A DNA stretch of 64,000 bases from CAYWCV01 sp964629885 (GCA_964629885.1 CAZVRJ010000004.1:28086-92085), one strand, 5' to 3'. Shown: positions 44,898 to 54,639, numbered from the stretch's first letter. Numbers and translations are program-made. The notes: generated by a model from the sequence alone, not told the origin.

Positions 44898-46274
44898 TCA
44901 TCGGTGGTCGGCTAATACTTGCAAAAAGCGAGCTGACGTCTTGATGCCTCTGTGAAAGTCCTTTAGGGAGAATTTTTCATTCGGCGAGTGGATGTTGTCG
45001 CTGTTCAAGCCAAATCCCATCAGGATGGAACTCACACCGAGGATGTTCTTGAAGGCTGCGACGATCGGAATAGAACCCCCTTCGCGAGTAAATAACGGCG
45101 TTTTGCCGTAGATGTCCTCAAATGCCTGAGCTGCAGCACGCATACCATAAAAATCGAGCTCGGTAATGACAGGATATCCGCCGTGATGGGCATGAACCTT
45201 AACGTGCACCGTTTTTGGGGCAATTTTTTTGAAGTGCTCTTCAAAAAGTTTTGAGATTTCGTCTGGCTCCTGATCTGGCACGAGACGCATGCTAATCTTG
45301 GCAGCTGCCTTTGCTGGAAGCACCGTCTTAGCACCCTCGCCCGTGTAACCACCCCAAATACCGTTCACATCGAGTGTTGGACGACCAGTGGCTCTTTCTA
45401 GACTTGAGTAGCCAGTTTCTCCGTATGTTTCCTTAACGCCGAGTTCCTTTGCATAGGCCTCCTCGTCGAATGGAAGCGCCTTATAGGCAGCACGCTCATC
45501 ATCGGTGAGTGGCTTCACTTTGCCGTAAAAACCTGGAATTTGTATGACTCCATTTTCATCCTTCAGGCTGGCAATCATCTCGCACAGAACATTCAGTGGG
45601 TTTGCGACTGCTCCACCATAGACACCGGAGTGCAGGTCTCTGTTTGGCCCGAATACTTCCACTTCCATGTAGGCCAGGCCGCGCAAACCGTAGGTGATAC
45701 TGGGAACATCTTCTGCAAACATGGACGTATCAGATATGGTAACCATGTCGCAAGCCAACAGTTCCTTATGTTCCATCAAGAATGGCACAAGGTTTGGCGA
45801 TCCAATTTCTTCCTCACCTTCAATGATGATCTTCACATTCACGGGAATGGGTGTGCCGGTCATTAAGTAAGATGCGATCGATTTGACATGAATGTACGCC
45901 TGACCCTTATCGTCTGCTGAACCACGCGCGTATACTTTACCGTCAACTACCGTCGGCTCGAAGGGATCGTTTGTCCACAGCTCAAGAGGATCGGGAGGCT
46001 GCACGTCATAGTGACCATAAAATAGGACCGTTGGCTTGTCGGCCCCTGCATGTAGCCAGTCGCCATAAACAATGGGGTGACCAGGTGTGTCAAATATGTT
46101 GACGTTCTCAAGCCCTGCCTCCATAAACCGATCGCGAAGAAAGCGAGACGCCTCGTTCACGTCACCTTTATGCCTTGTATCGGTGCTTACACTCGGAATT
46201 CGAAGCAGGTCGAAGAGTTCGTTTTTAAATTGATCTATGTTGGCGTCGATATACTGCTGAATTTGGTCACTCAT
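44898..46274 (-). CDS. M20-family dipeptidase
   Basis: 458 residues. Metal ligands and the catalytic base are in FYGHYDVQPPDPLELW, ARGSADDKGQAYIH (bridging Asp) and IEGEEEIGSP, with the further histidine in the SVYGGAVANP lid-domain context. It belongs to the M20A dipeptidase/succinyl-diaminopimelate group, most similar to dipeptidase or cytosolic nonspecific dipeptidase types. It has no signal peptide, so it is probably cytoplasmic and hydrolyses dipeptides. Confidence 0.93.
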   Translation of the reverse strand: MSDQIQQYIDANIDQFKNELFDLLRIPSVSTDTRHKGDVNEASRFLRDRFMEAGLENVNIFDTPGHPIVYGDWLHAGADKPTVLFYGHYDVQPPDPLELWTNDPFEPTVVDGKVYARGSADDKGQAYIHVKSIASYLMTGTPIPVNVKIIIEGEEEIGSPNLVPFLMEHKELLACDMVTISDTSMFAEDVPSITYGLRGLAYMEVEVFGPNRDLHSGVYGGAVANPLNVLCEMIASLKDENGVIQIPGFYGKVKPLTDDERAAYKALPFDEEAYAKELGVKETYGETGYSSLERATGRPTLDVNGIWGGYTGEGAKTVLPAKAAAKISMRLVPDQEPDEISKLFEEHFKKIAPKTVHVKVHAHHGGYPVITELDFYGMRAAAQAFEDIYGKTPLFTREGGSIPIVAAFKNILGVSSILMGFGLNSDNIHSPNEKFSLKDFHRGIKTSARFLQVLADHR

Positions 46275-46301
46275 TCTATTAAATTATTATATATGCTGTT
46301 A

Positions 46302-47069
46302 TTATATAGATCTTAAAGCCCCATCAGGCAACCAACCGTACAAGCCATTGCTCATTCGAACATATAGCCAACCGGGGTATTCGGAGCTTACTTGCTTGTC
46401 GATTGTGAAAGAAAATCCCTCATATGCCTGGCTAATTACGGCCGAGGTGGCGTCAGGTTGTTCCTTGAGTGCGTATTGGCCCGTAATGATCACTCCATCA
46501 TCAAACCGCTGCTCTCTGCTGTCAATGTACAAAGTAACCGACAAAAACGTAATCACATATAACGCTGCACTAATATACGCGCCACGCAACCATCGTGGAC
46601 GTCCGATATACCATCCCAACATATAGAGCAGGATTCCTATGTTTGCAACGATCACAACCGACCAATACAACAGAGATAATCCCAATGTCCTCATGAGCCA
46701 GTCAAAAAATTGCTCCCAGGGCAGCTTCGGCAGTTCGGCAACCCGCTGCGGAAACCTTGAGTCAAGATGGGCAATTCCTTCGAGTGCAAGCTGTCTGGTA
46801 TCAGAATATCGGCTGGCAGCAATCAAGTAAAGTTTTGCAACAGAAAGCGAATCTAATTTGGTTGATATGACACCCAAGTTGTAATACAGCTTTCCTGACC
46901 TATAACCATCAGCGTGGATGGCAGTGAGTGAGTCGTATGCAGAGATGTTGTCGCCCGAGGTCGACAAGTTGAGAGCATCATCAAATCGAGACTGTGTATT
47001 CTGGGCTTGGCTCTGAATCGCAGCGATTAACCATATTGACAATGCCAATTTGACGATAATTCGAATCAT
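46302..47069 (-). CDS. batE: BatE-like TPR/SH3 protein
   Basis: 255 residues: signal peptide or TM at the N-terminus, a TPR-type region (about 30-110), then two transmembrane helices (about 133-180). A C-terminal SH3-like segment follows (about 195-255; YALKEQPDATSAVISQAYEGF, WLYVRMSNGLYGWLPDGALR). This is the BatE layout. It overlaps batD by 4 bp. The Bat proteins contribute to membrane/aerotolerance functions in Bacteroidota; the precise role is unknown. Confidence 0.87.
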   Translation of the reverse strand: MIRIIVKLALSIWLIAAIQSQAQNTQSRFDDALNLSTSGDNISAYDSLTAIHADGYRSGKLYYNLGVISTKLDSLSVAKLYLIAASRYSDTRQLALEGIAHLDSRFPQRVAELPKLPWEQFFDWLMRTLGLSLLYWSVVIVANIGILLYMLGWYIGRPRWLRGAYISAALYVITFLSVTLYIDSREQRFDDGVIITGQYALKEQPDATSAVISQAYEGFSFTIDKQVSSEYPGWLYVRMSNGLYGWLPDGALRSI

Positions 47070-48847
47070 ATCGACTTTCTCAAAAGTGTCACGAAATCGC
47101 GGGCCTTTCTAAGGTCGGACTCAAATGTTGCTTGGTCGGTTACCGGGGCAAAGCGGATGGTGGAGCAAGTAGTCAATAAATCGTGTATCTGCTTAGCAGC
47201 CGAATTGCCGATTTTCGTTTTGCTCAGCGCATCAAAATATTCTTCGTCCGATACGCCAGCAGGTGGCAGATTCAGCCGATCACCGATAAAGCCGGCCAAT
47301 CCCTTGTGAATGTTTCCGTAGCCGCCCTTGATATCGCCTGTCGAAGCTGATGAGGATGCACTGGTAAACCACTTATCGGCCACTGCAGCAGCTTTCTTCG
47401 ATCTGGCGAAAGCAACATCCGTATTCATTCTATTCGTGTATTTCATGGTTGTGTACCCGATGCCAAATACCACAAAAGGGCTAAGCAATCCGAGCCAAAA
47501 CCATATACGTTCTGTTATTGGGGTTGCGTCTTCTACCGACCAAACTGCTATGCCTGCAAGTATTTGTCCAGAGCTCATACTAGACTGAGATGCAACGTTC
47601 ACGGCATTAGGGTCCCTTTCGACCCTAATAGTTACAGATGCCAAACGACTTGCCTGCCAGGAGTTCGTTCGGTCGTTATACCAGCTCACCGTCATTTCTG
47701 GGATAACAAACTCTCCTGCTCGTCTGGGGATGAACACATCCTTGATCATTTTGTTCCCATTCACACGCGACCCTGATCGATTGATGTTCGATTGAACTTG
47801 AGGCTCATACACTTCGAAACCTTCTGGAAAACTGTAATCGGGTCGTGAAACAAGCGCGATGTTGCCTACACCCGATATGTCGGTAGTGAGCTCTATAGCC
47901 TCGCCTACCAAAACCTCAGACTTCGACACTCGTCGCTTGATTTCAAACTGGCCTACTGCACCAAGCGAGGTTCCAGTTGCACCCGATGGCAAATCCCTGA
48001 CGTTAACCGGAATTGGGTCGCTCGCCAAGTCGATGGTTCTCTGGCTTGATCCGAATCCTCCCCAGCCCGCAAATGGTTGATTTCCGCTTGGTGGGACACG
48101 TACATTAAATGCCACTTGGTAGGGACTAATCGTGAGCCTACCCGACTTGCTTGGGAAAAGAGCATACTGCATCAAGGTCGCCTTTCGATAGCGAACGCCG
48201 TCGATAACCACAGACTCCGTAGTTGCTTCTCTTCCGTCGTCGAGATCCTCTTTCCAGAATCCCTCTGCTTTCCAACTTGGATTTGGTTGATAGCTGAGCA
48301 CCTCAGTGGTCTGCTTAAAGTACAAGACCACGTTCGCCAAAATCTGTTGGTTCACATACGGATTACGATCGGACACCTCGATGCGAAGGAAAATATCCCT
48401 CATTGAGTCAGCGGTTTCTCTAGAGGCGGCAGAGTTTCGGTCCAGCACTTTGATGTTCACCGGATTCGTGGAAAACTCCTTGCCGTCGATGACCACAACG
48501 ATTGCCGGAACGGTAAAATCTCCAACATCCAGTGTCTGCAAGTAATACGAGTAACTGTACTTTCTGGATGTAACTCCATTGATGATGCTGAAGCTCTGCG
48601 AGGTGTTAGGAGACACGCTCATGTACTGCAATCCAGATAAAATGGGCAGTTTAGGGAGCTCAATACTGCGGAAATTGTCACCTGAAATTTCAACTGCTAG
48701 TACGATTCTCTCACCCTTGTAAGGATTGGTCTCGCTGACGGTCGCACTCACAGACACCTGCTGCGCCATGGCCGGCGAAGTTAAGGCTATGGCTAATAAA
48801 ACAACTAACGCAATAAAACGTAACCTGAAGTCACCAATCTTTGGCAT
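47066..48847 (-). CDS. batD: BatD family protein
   Basis: 593 residues. A signal peptide ends about SPAMAQ. Repeated immunoglobulin-like/BatD segments (VSATVSETNPYKGERIVLAVEISG, VSDRNPYVNQQIL) are followed by one transmembrane helix near residue 440 and a cytoplasmic tail. It is in the operon batC-batD-batE and overlaps both neighbours. Confidence 0.92.
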   Translation of the reverse strand: MPKIGDFRLRFIALVVLLAIALTSPAMAQQVSVSATVSETNPYKGERIVLAVEISGDNFRSIELPKLPILSGLQYMSVSPNTSQSFSIINGVTSRKYSYSYYLQTLDVGDFTVPAIVVVIDGKEFSTNPVNIKVLDRNSAASRETADSMRDIFLRIEVSDRNPYVNQQILANVVLYFKQTTEVLSYQPNPSWKAEGFWKEDLDDGREATTESVVIDGVRYRKATLMQYALFPSKSGRLTISPYQVAFNVRVPPSGNQPFAGWGGFGSSQRTIDLASDPIPVNVRDLPSGATGTSLGAVGQFEIKRRVSKSEVLVGEAIELTTDISGVGNIALVSRPDYSFPEGFEVYEPQVQSNINRSGSRVNGNKMIKDVFIPRRAGEFVIPEMTVSWYNDRTNSWQASRLASVTIRVERDPNAVNVASQSSMSSGQILAGIAVWSVEDATPITERIWFWLGLLSPFVVFGIGYTTMKYTNRMNTDVAFARSKKAAAVADKWFTSASSSASTGDIKGGYGNIHKGLAGFIGDRLNLPPAGVSDEEYFDALSKTKIGNSAAKQIHDLLTTCSTIRFAPVTDQATFESDLRKARDFVTLLRKSI

Positions 48848-49559
48848 TTCGGTTGCTCGATGGAGCTTTTTGTTTTTTCAGATCTTTTAGAAGGTCCTTC
48901 TCTTGCGACTCAAGTGCATTGAGCATGTCGCGCGCCTGCTCCTTAGTCATTGAACCTGGATCGAATTGTGGCTTCTGCTGTTGCTGCTGATCCTGGTTTT
49001 GATCTTGATTCTGTTGCTGCTGATCTTGCTGCTGCTGTTGGTCTTGATTCTGATCTTGATTCTGCTGCTGCTGTTGTTGCTGCTGCTGATCTTGCTGTTG
49101 CTGTTGATCTTGTTTCTGGTCTTGATTCTGGTCTTGTTTCTGCTCTTGCTCTTGCTCTTGTTTCTGCTTCACTGCGAGTTCGTAATTGTGCTTGGCGTCG
49201 AGGTCGTTAGGATTGAGCTTGAGAGCATCGCGATAAGCATTTAATGCTTTGTCCCACTCTTTTTGTTCGGCAGCACTGTTACCCTGATTGTAGACGGCCT
49301 TACTCTTCTCGACAGGCGACTCGTTCAACTCCTTGAATTGGTCCCAAGCAGCAGCGGCTTCTTGCGATTTACCCATCTTTGCCAAGGCATTACCTAGGTT
49401 GAAATAAAGGCGTGCGTTTTCGGGTTCTTCTTGGAGGGCTTCAATGTACATCTTGGCTGCCGTTTCGTAGTCGCCGCGCTCATAGGCACGATTACCTTCA
49501 CGAGCTTTGTCGTTAAAGGCGGTCAAAAACAATAAGGCGATTGAAAGTAGTATGCGCAT
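48831..49559 (-). CDS. batC: BatC-like TPR protein with Gln/Asp/Asn-rich tail
   Basis: 242 residues: N-terminal hydrophobic segment, then TPR units (about 18-125; GNRAYERGDYETAAKMYIEAL, YNQGNSAAEQKEWDKALNAYRDALKLNP), and a low-complexity Gln/Asn/Asp stretch (about 130-205). The TPR type and operon place it as BatC. batA and batB are not adjacent: the next gene upstream is yebC. It overlaps batD by 17 bp. Confidence 0.87.
   Translation of the reverse strand: MRILLSIALLFLTAFNDKAREGNRAYERGDYETAAKMYIEALQEEPENARLYFNLGNALAKMGKSQEAAAAWDQFKELNESPVEKSKAVYNQGNSAAEQKEWDKALNAYRDALKLNPNDLDAKHNYELAVKQKQEQEQEQKQDQNQDQKQDQQQQQDQQQQQQQQQNQDQNQDQQQQQDQQQQNQDQNQDQQQQQKPQFDPGSMTKEQARDMLNALESQEKDLLKDLKKQKAPSSNRNAKDW
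48966..49170. repeat. Low-complexity Gln/Asp/Asn coding repeat in batC
   Basis: On the minus strand short CAG/CAA/GAT/AAT codon runs alternate in units such as DQQQQ and QNQDQ. The region is likely to vary in length between strains by slippage. The opposite strand shows a spurious Leu/Ile-rich open frame. Confidence 0.75.
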
Positions 49560-49649
49560 AGTTAACCGATTAGTGATATCTGAGTAAAATAACGGAACCT
49601 GACCATCACTATTGCAATAAAAAATGTAAAGTTGAGGTTAAATAGCAGC

Positions 49650-50405
49650 CTACATGCGTTCTGCAACCGCCATAGTCTCCTCATTAAGCTCCATGTTGCT
49701 GAACACGTTCCCCACATCGTCATTATCTTCCAGCCTGTCCATCAATTTGAAGTTAGCCAAGGCGGCATCAGCATCAACTTGGACTGCTGTAGACGGAATC
49801 CTCTGCAATTCGGCCGAGGTGATTTTGTATCCAGCCGCTTCTAAGGCTTGGCGCACTGAGTAAAGGTCGGATCGTGCCGAAGTGACTTCGATCGACTCAT
49901 CGCCGGTGTCCACATCTTCAGCCCCAGCCTCGATAGCGTCGAGCATGAGGGCATCAACATCTGCACCTGCGGCATCAATCGTGATAACACCTTTCTGCTC
50001 AAACAAGTAGGCGACCGACCCGCTCGTTCCTAGGTTACCTCCAAGTTTGCTGAAAATGTGCCGGATTTCGGCCACGGTGCGGTTCACGTTATCTGTCGAT
50101 GCCTCCACCAAATAGGCAACCCCACCCGGACCATATCCTTCATATGTGATTTCGGCGAAGCTGGCGCTGCTGCCCTGCTCGCCTACACCTTTTTTGATGG
50201 CGCGTTCAATGTTGTCTTTGGGCATGTTGCTCGACTTAGCATTGTCGATGGCAATACTCAGACGTGCGTTTGTTGCAGGGTCACCACCGCCCTCGCGGGC
50301 TGCAATTGTGATCTCACGAATAATCTTGGTGAAAACTTGACCCTTTGCAGCATCCACCACTGCCTTCTGGCGCTTTATCTTCGACCATTTGGAATGTCCA
50401 GCCAT
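49650..50405 (-). CDS. YebC/PmpR-family protein
   Basis: 251 residues. It opens MAGHSKWSKIKRQKAVVDAAKG and contains ARLSIAIDNAKSSNMPKDNIERAIKKG and TYEGYGPGGVAYLVE. These are universal YebC features. The family includes transcriptional regulators (PmpR) and a translation factor that relieves proline-stalled ribosomes; which applies here is not known. A perfect -7 element is present upstream. Confidence 0.96.
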   Translation of the reverse strand: MAGHSKWSKIKRQKAVVDAAKGQVFTKIIREITIAAREGGGDPATNARLSIAIDNAKSSNMPKDNIERAIKKGVGEQGSSASFAEITYEGYGPGGVAYLVEASTDNVNRTVAEIRHIFSKLGGNLGTSGSVAYLFEQKGVITIDAAGADVDALMLDAIEAGAEDVDTGDESIEVTSARSDLYSVRQALEAAGYKITSAELQRIPSTAVQVDADAALANFKLMDRLEDNDDVGNVFSNMELNEETMAVAERM

Positions 50406-50433
50406 ATAGTGCTTTATTTTTGTGTTTTAGACT

Positions 50434-50441
50434 CAAATATA
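50434..50441 (-). promoter_or_regulatory. Perfect -7 element (TATATTTG) before yebC
   Basis: On the minus strand TATATTTG matches TAnnTTTG at every fixed position and lies about 28-36 bp before the yebC start codon. No clear TTTG is seen 19-21 bp upstream. Confidence 0.4.
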
Positions 50442-50598
50442 CGTAATTCGGCTGTTTTGAAGCAGTATTACCGAAGTAATTGCCATGAACGTTACTATGC
50501 GATGATGCGTTGTTTTTTGATATTGTCGAATTCCTCACCGACTCGGCTATTTATCCAATAAAGAAGTACCTTTAAGCAGACTTAACGGAGATTACACC

Positions 50599-51771
50599 AT
50601 GAACATCGGAATTGTCTGCTACCCAACCTATGGCGGAAGCGGCGTAGTGGCCACCGAGCTTGCAAAGGCGCTTGCTGGACGCGGACACAACGTGCACGTG
50701 ATGAGTTATGCCCGTCCCCCGCGGCTCGACACATTAGATGCAAACATCAGCTACCACGAGGTAGCGATCAATAGTTACCCGCTGTTCGAATTTCCGCCCT
50801 ATGATTTGGCACTGGCTTCGCACATGGTAGGTCTTATCCGATTTCAGAAATTGGATCTGTTGCACGTTCATTATGCAATCCCCCATGCAACAAGCGGTTA
50901 TCTGGCCAAGCAGATTCTAGGTGCAGAAGCTGCCCATGTGCCAATCATCACCACACTTCATGGTACCGACATCACCATTGTGGGTAACGACCCAAGTTAC
51001 AAGCCCGTCGTCGACTTCTCGATTAATCAGTCGGATGGGGTGACAGCCGTATCGGAGTATTTGCGCAATGAAACCTATGCCAACTTCGACATCCGGAACG
51101 AGATAAAGGTCGTGCCCAATTTTGTGGACCTAGTGCGCTTTCACCGACAGGAGAAGAGCCACTTTAAGCAGATGATTTGCCCTAACGACGAAAAAATTAT
51201 CGCCCACGTTTCGAACTTCCGAAAAGTAAAGCGTGTGAACGACGTGGTTGAGGTCTTTGCAAATGTGCTGAAATCTGGCATCAAGGCTAAGTTGCTGATG
51301 GTTGGCGACGGACCCGAACGCACGAATGCGGAGCAGCACTGCCGGGAGCTTGGTGTCTGTCAAGACGTGCGTTTTGTGGGCAAGCAGGAAAAGGTGGAAG
51401 AAATATTGTCGATCGCCGATCTGTTCCTGATGCCATCGGGATCAGAAACTTTCGGATTAGCAGCCCTCGAAGCCATGAGCTGCAGTGTTCCAGTAATCAG
51501 TTCAAACATTGGCGGCATCCCCGAGTTGAATATTCAGGGTGAGACAGGCTTCTTGTGCGACGTTGGCGACACCGACACTATGGGTAAACATGCCATCGAT
51601 ATTCTCAGCAATCCAGAACTTCAAAAGCAGATGGCTTTCAGTGCCCGCAAACGGGCCGAGCTCTTCGAAATTGACAACATTGTGTCGCAATATGAGGAGT
51701 ATTACCATTTGGTGGCTGAGCGCACCATGAGGAAAGCGAAAGATGCCGAAGCGCTAAGGGTTGAGGGCTAA
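50599..51771 (+). CDS. bshA: N-acetyl-alpha-D-glucosaminyl L-malate synthase BshA
   Basis: 390 residues. It opens IGIVCYPTYGGSGVVATELA, the BshA signature, followed by PHATSGYLAKQIL and TTLHGTDITIVGND. The C-terminal GT4 E-x7-E region is PSGSETFGLAALEAM. It makes GlcNAc-malate from UDP-GlcNAc and L-malate, the first step of bacillithiol synthesis. bshB and bshC are not in the window. The next gene is a GCS2-type ligase. Confidence 0.95.
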   Translation: MNIGIVCYPTYGGSGVVATELAKALAGRGHNVHVMSYARPPRLDTLDANISYHEVAINSYPLFEFPPYDLALASHMVGLIRFQKLDLLHVHYAIPHATSGYLAKQILGAEAAHVPIITTLHGTDITIVGNDPSYKPVVDFSINQSDGVTAVSEYLRNETYANFDIRNEIKVVPNFVDLVRFHRQEKSHFKQMICPNDEKIIAHVSNFRKVKRVNDVVEVFANVLKSGIKAKLLMVGDGPERTNAEQHCRELGVCQDVRFVGKQEKVEEILSIADLFLMPSGSETFGLAALEAMSCSVPVISSNIGGIPELNIQGETGFLCDVGDTDTMGKHAIDILSNPELQKQMAFSARKRAELFEIDNIVSQYEEYYHLVAERTMRKAKDAEALRVEG

Positions 51772-51851
51772 AGGTTATGTTTTTGGTTGGCTCATTGCGG
51801 AATGGCTGATCAACGTGTATACTACGCCATTCCTTTGTCGTAAAAACTGCC

Positions 51852-52964
51852 ATGTCAAAAAATAATTACAACTTCACCATCGGTATTGAGGAAGAGTACC
51901 AAATCGTAGACCCAGAGACGGGCGAGCTAACCTCTGCCGTTGAACTGCTTCTCGAAGACACAAGAGATAAACTGGGTAACCAGATTACCACTGAGATGAT
52001 GCAGTGCCAGATCGAGGTGGCCACCAAAGTGTGCAACAGTATTCAGGAGGCCCGAGCACAGCTCGTAAATATCCGCCGCACGGTGCATGAAGTTGCAACG
52101 TCGAAGGGGCTGGCCATTGTATCTTCAGGAACACACCCCTTTTCGAAGTGGGAGCAGCAGAATATTACGGTTCGCGACCGGTACTTTGGTCTCGAGGCAG
52201 AGAACAAAGTGCTTGCCCGGCAGTTGGTTATCAACGGCATGCATATGCATATTGGCATCGACGAGGAGGAAGTTCGCGTCGACTTGATGAATCAGCTGCG
52301 CTATTTTTTACCGCACCTGCTAACACTTTCAACAAGTTCTCCTTTCTGGGGTGGCTACGACACCGGCTTGAAGAGTTATCGCTCTGTCATCTTTGAGCGT
52401 CTTCCGCGCACCGGCATCCCCCCGATATTTCGCTCTTGGAACGAATATCAAGACTATATTGATTTTGCCACCCAAACGAACACGTTCGATGAACCGACCA
52501 AGATCAGATGGGACCTCCGTCTATCGCCACGCTTCCCGACCTTGGAATTCCGGGTCTGCGACGTTTGCACTAAGGTGGATGCCGCCATCGCTATCTGTGC
52601 ACTGAAGGTTGCACTGGTCGCCAAACTCCTAAAGCTGCGCCGAAACAACATGTCGTGGCGCGAGTACCGAAAAGAGCTCATTCAGGAGAATAAATGGAGG
52701 GCTGTGCGGTGGGGACTAGACGGAAAGCTCATCGACTTCGGCAAAAAGAAGGAAGTCGACACCAAGACATTGATATTTGAGCTTTTAACCTTTGTCGACG
52801 ACGTGGTCGATGATCTCGATTTGCGCGATGATCTGTCTTACATCCAAACCATTCTGCGCGACGGCACTTCGGCCGACCGCCAGCTCCGCATATGGAAAGA
52901 AACAGGCGACATGAAAAAAGTAGTCGATAACCTGATCAAGGAAACGATTGAAGGAGTGGTTTGA
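51852..52964 (+). CDS. Carboxylate-amine ligase of the GCS2 (YbdK) family
   Basis: 370 residues. It opens FTIGIEEEYQIVDPETGELT and has EMMQCQIEVATKVC and INGMHMHIGID, all typical of the YbdK/GCS2 group. These enzymes make gamma-glutamyl or related amides with ATP. In E. coli YbdK has weak gamma-glutamylcysteine synthetase activity. Its position after bshA suggests a link to thiols, but they are separated by 80 bp and this is inference. It ends at a long polypurine inverted repeat. Confidence 0.93.
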   Translation: MSKNNYNFTIGIEEEYQIVDPETGELTSAVELLLEDTRDKLGNQITTEMMQCQIEVATKVCNSIQEARAQLVNIRRTVHEVATSKGLAIVSSGTHPFSKWEQQNITVRDRYFGLEAENKVLARQLVINGMHMHIGIDEEEVRVDLMNQLRYFLPHLLTLSTSSPFWGGYDTGLKSYRSVIFERLPRTGIPPIFRSWNEYQDYIDFATQTNTFDEPTKIRWDLRLSPRFPTLEFRVCDVCTKVDAAIAICALKVALVAKLLKLRRNNMSWREYRKELIQENKWRAVRWGLDGKLIDFGKKKEVDTKTLIFELLTFVDDVVDDLDLRDDLSYIQTILRDGTSADRQLRIWKETGDMKKVVDNLIKETIEGVV

Positions 52965-52965
52965 G

Positions 52966-53183
52966 AAGGAAGAAAGAAGAAAGAAGAAGGAAGAAAGAAG
53001 AAGGATAGGATGAGGAAAAGGTAAAGGATAAGGATAGGATAAGGATAGGATTCGGATATAGCTGGGTACATGTTAAGTATGCAGTATAAATTTGACCAAC
53101 TTAATCACTAATGCCATCTTCCTACATCTTGCATCCTAGTCCTCACCCTATCCTTCTTCTTTCTTCCTTCTTCTTTCTTCTTC
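52966..53183. repeat. Polypurine inverted repeat between convergent genes
   Basis: A purine-rich arm (core 52976-53009) and its reverse complement (53147-53180) match perfectly over 34 bp and almost perfectly slightly beyond on both sides. About 137 bp lies between them, including tandem GGATAA-like units. GAAGAAGAAAGAAGAAGG-type sequence also occurs upstream of clpP. The right arm extends into the last codons of the minus-strand MFS gene. Confidence 0.8.
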
Positions 53184-54471
53184 CAAACCCGTACCACGAT
53201 ATATACGCATAGCAAACGGCAGGCACGATGAGTGCCAATTGCAGGCCGATTGAGTCGGCTACGGCGCCGTAGAGTGGTGGAATAAGCGCGCCACCAACAA
53301 TAGCGGTACACAAGATGCCGGATCCCTGCGCGGTATTCTCACCCAAGCCGTCGATTGCCAGCGTGAAGATGGTTGGGAACATGATGGAGTTGAACAGGCC
53401 GATCATCAATATGCTCCAGACAGCACCCAAGCCGGTTGAGTTCATGGTTATAACCAAGAGTACGATGTTTACAATGGCGTAGACAGCCAACAATTTTGCA
53501 GGCTTGATGTAAAGCTGCAACCACGAACCGATGAACCTACCAACCATAGCGCCTCCCCAATAAAAGAAGACGAAGGTTCCTGCAAGACGTTCCACATTGA
53601 GTTCGCTGGGGTCTGATCCAGCTAGTAGGTTTACGGCCGAGGTCATCAGTGCCGATCCTGCAACAATGGCACGAATGTCAAGATCCAAAAAGTAGTTGAC
53701 CAGATAGCTTCCGATTGTGACCTCTGCTCCCACATAAACGAATATCCCGACGGCTCCCAAAACAAGAGGCATGTGCTTCAGCGCACTTCGATAATTACCA
53801 CTCCTATGATGATCCGTCTCCAAGATTTTGGGCAGTTTTACGATTGCAAAAACGATGGCCACCACGAACAGTACGACAGCAAGCGCAATAAACGGGCCCT
53901 GTACAGCAGCGGCCTCGGCCTCGTAGTAGGCCAATTGTGCATCCTGAGCCATTGCCGATAATTCAGTCTTATCTAGTATGGAATTCCCCAAAATGAATGC
54001 CGCACTCACGAGGGGTGCCAATGTCGTGCCCAGCGAGTTAAAGGCCTGCGACAGATTCAGCCTACTTGCTGCCGTCTCAGGTGCGCCCAAAGCAGCAACG
54101 TACGGGTTGGCGGCCACCTGTAGAACCGTGATGCCACCAGCGAGCACGAAAAGCGCCATCAAAAAGAGCTCGAATATTCTGAATGCCGCCGCCGGATAGA
54201 ACAGCAAGCACGCCAAAGCCATGATCGACAAACCCACTACGGCACCCTTTTGGTATCCAATACGGGCAATCAAATACCCACTCGGTACCGATATGATGGC
54301 ATAGGCAGTAAAGAAGGCAAACTGTACCAATCCTGCCTGAAAATACGTTAGCTCGAAGATGTCGCGAAGCCTTGGGATGAGCGCATCCACCAAAACAGTA
54401 ATGAATCCCCAGAGAAAGAAAAGTACCGTCACAATAATAAAGGCCGATCGAAAGTTTCGGGAGTCGGTCAT
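53143..54471 (-). CDS. MFS sugar transporter, FucP/GluP-like
   Basis: 442 residues, 12 predicted transmembrane helices. FFLWGFITVLVDALIPRLRDIFELTYFQA (seen in part) and QVAANPYVAALGAPETAASRLNLSQAFNSLGTTLAP are the marks of the fucose/glucose/galactose:H+ symporter family. The last about 12 residues (GRRKKKEERRRIG) are encoded by the polypurine repeat, so the C-terminus has probably been extended by it. Substrate unknown. Confidence 0.92.
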   Translation of the reverse strand: MTDSRNFRSAFIIVTVLFFLWGFITVLVDALIPRLRDIFELTYFQAGLVQFAFFTAYAIISVPSGYLIARIGYQKGAVVGLSIMALACLLFYPAAAFRIFELFLMALFVLAGGITVLQVAANPYVAALGAPETAASRLNLSQAFNSLGTTLAPLVSAAFILGNSILDKTELSAMAQDAQLAYYEAEAAAVQGPFIALAVVLFVVAIVFAIVKLPKILETDHHRSGNYRSALKHMPLVLGAVGIFVYVGAEVTIGSYLVNYFLDLDIRAIVAGSALMTSAVNLLAGSDPSELNVERLAGTFVFFYWGGAMVGRFIGSWLQLYIKPAKLLAVYAIVNIVLLVITMNSTGLGAVWSILMIGLFNSIMFPTIFTLAIDGLGENTAQGSGILCTAIVGGALIPPLYGAVADSIGLQLALIVPAVCYAYISWYGFGRRKKKEERRRIG

Positions 54472-54639
54472 GGCGTTAGATATTGGGTTGAAAGTCAGCT
54501 ACATACACGTCCTTGTCCGAATATACTCATTTGTCGACATGCACAAGTCTGCCTGAAATGATGACATGCAATATTATGTGAAGCCAAATCATGATTAATT
54601 TTATGGGTATTTTACGGCATCAAACCAAGTTCAATTCCT

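Noticed and set aside
48950..49244. Leu/Ile/Val-rich plus-strand frames resembling a membrane protein
   Set aside because: They are antisense to the Gln/Asp repeat of batC, so the hydrophobicity is an artefact.
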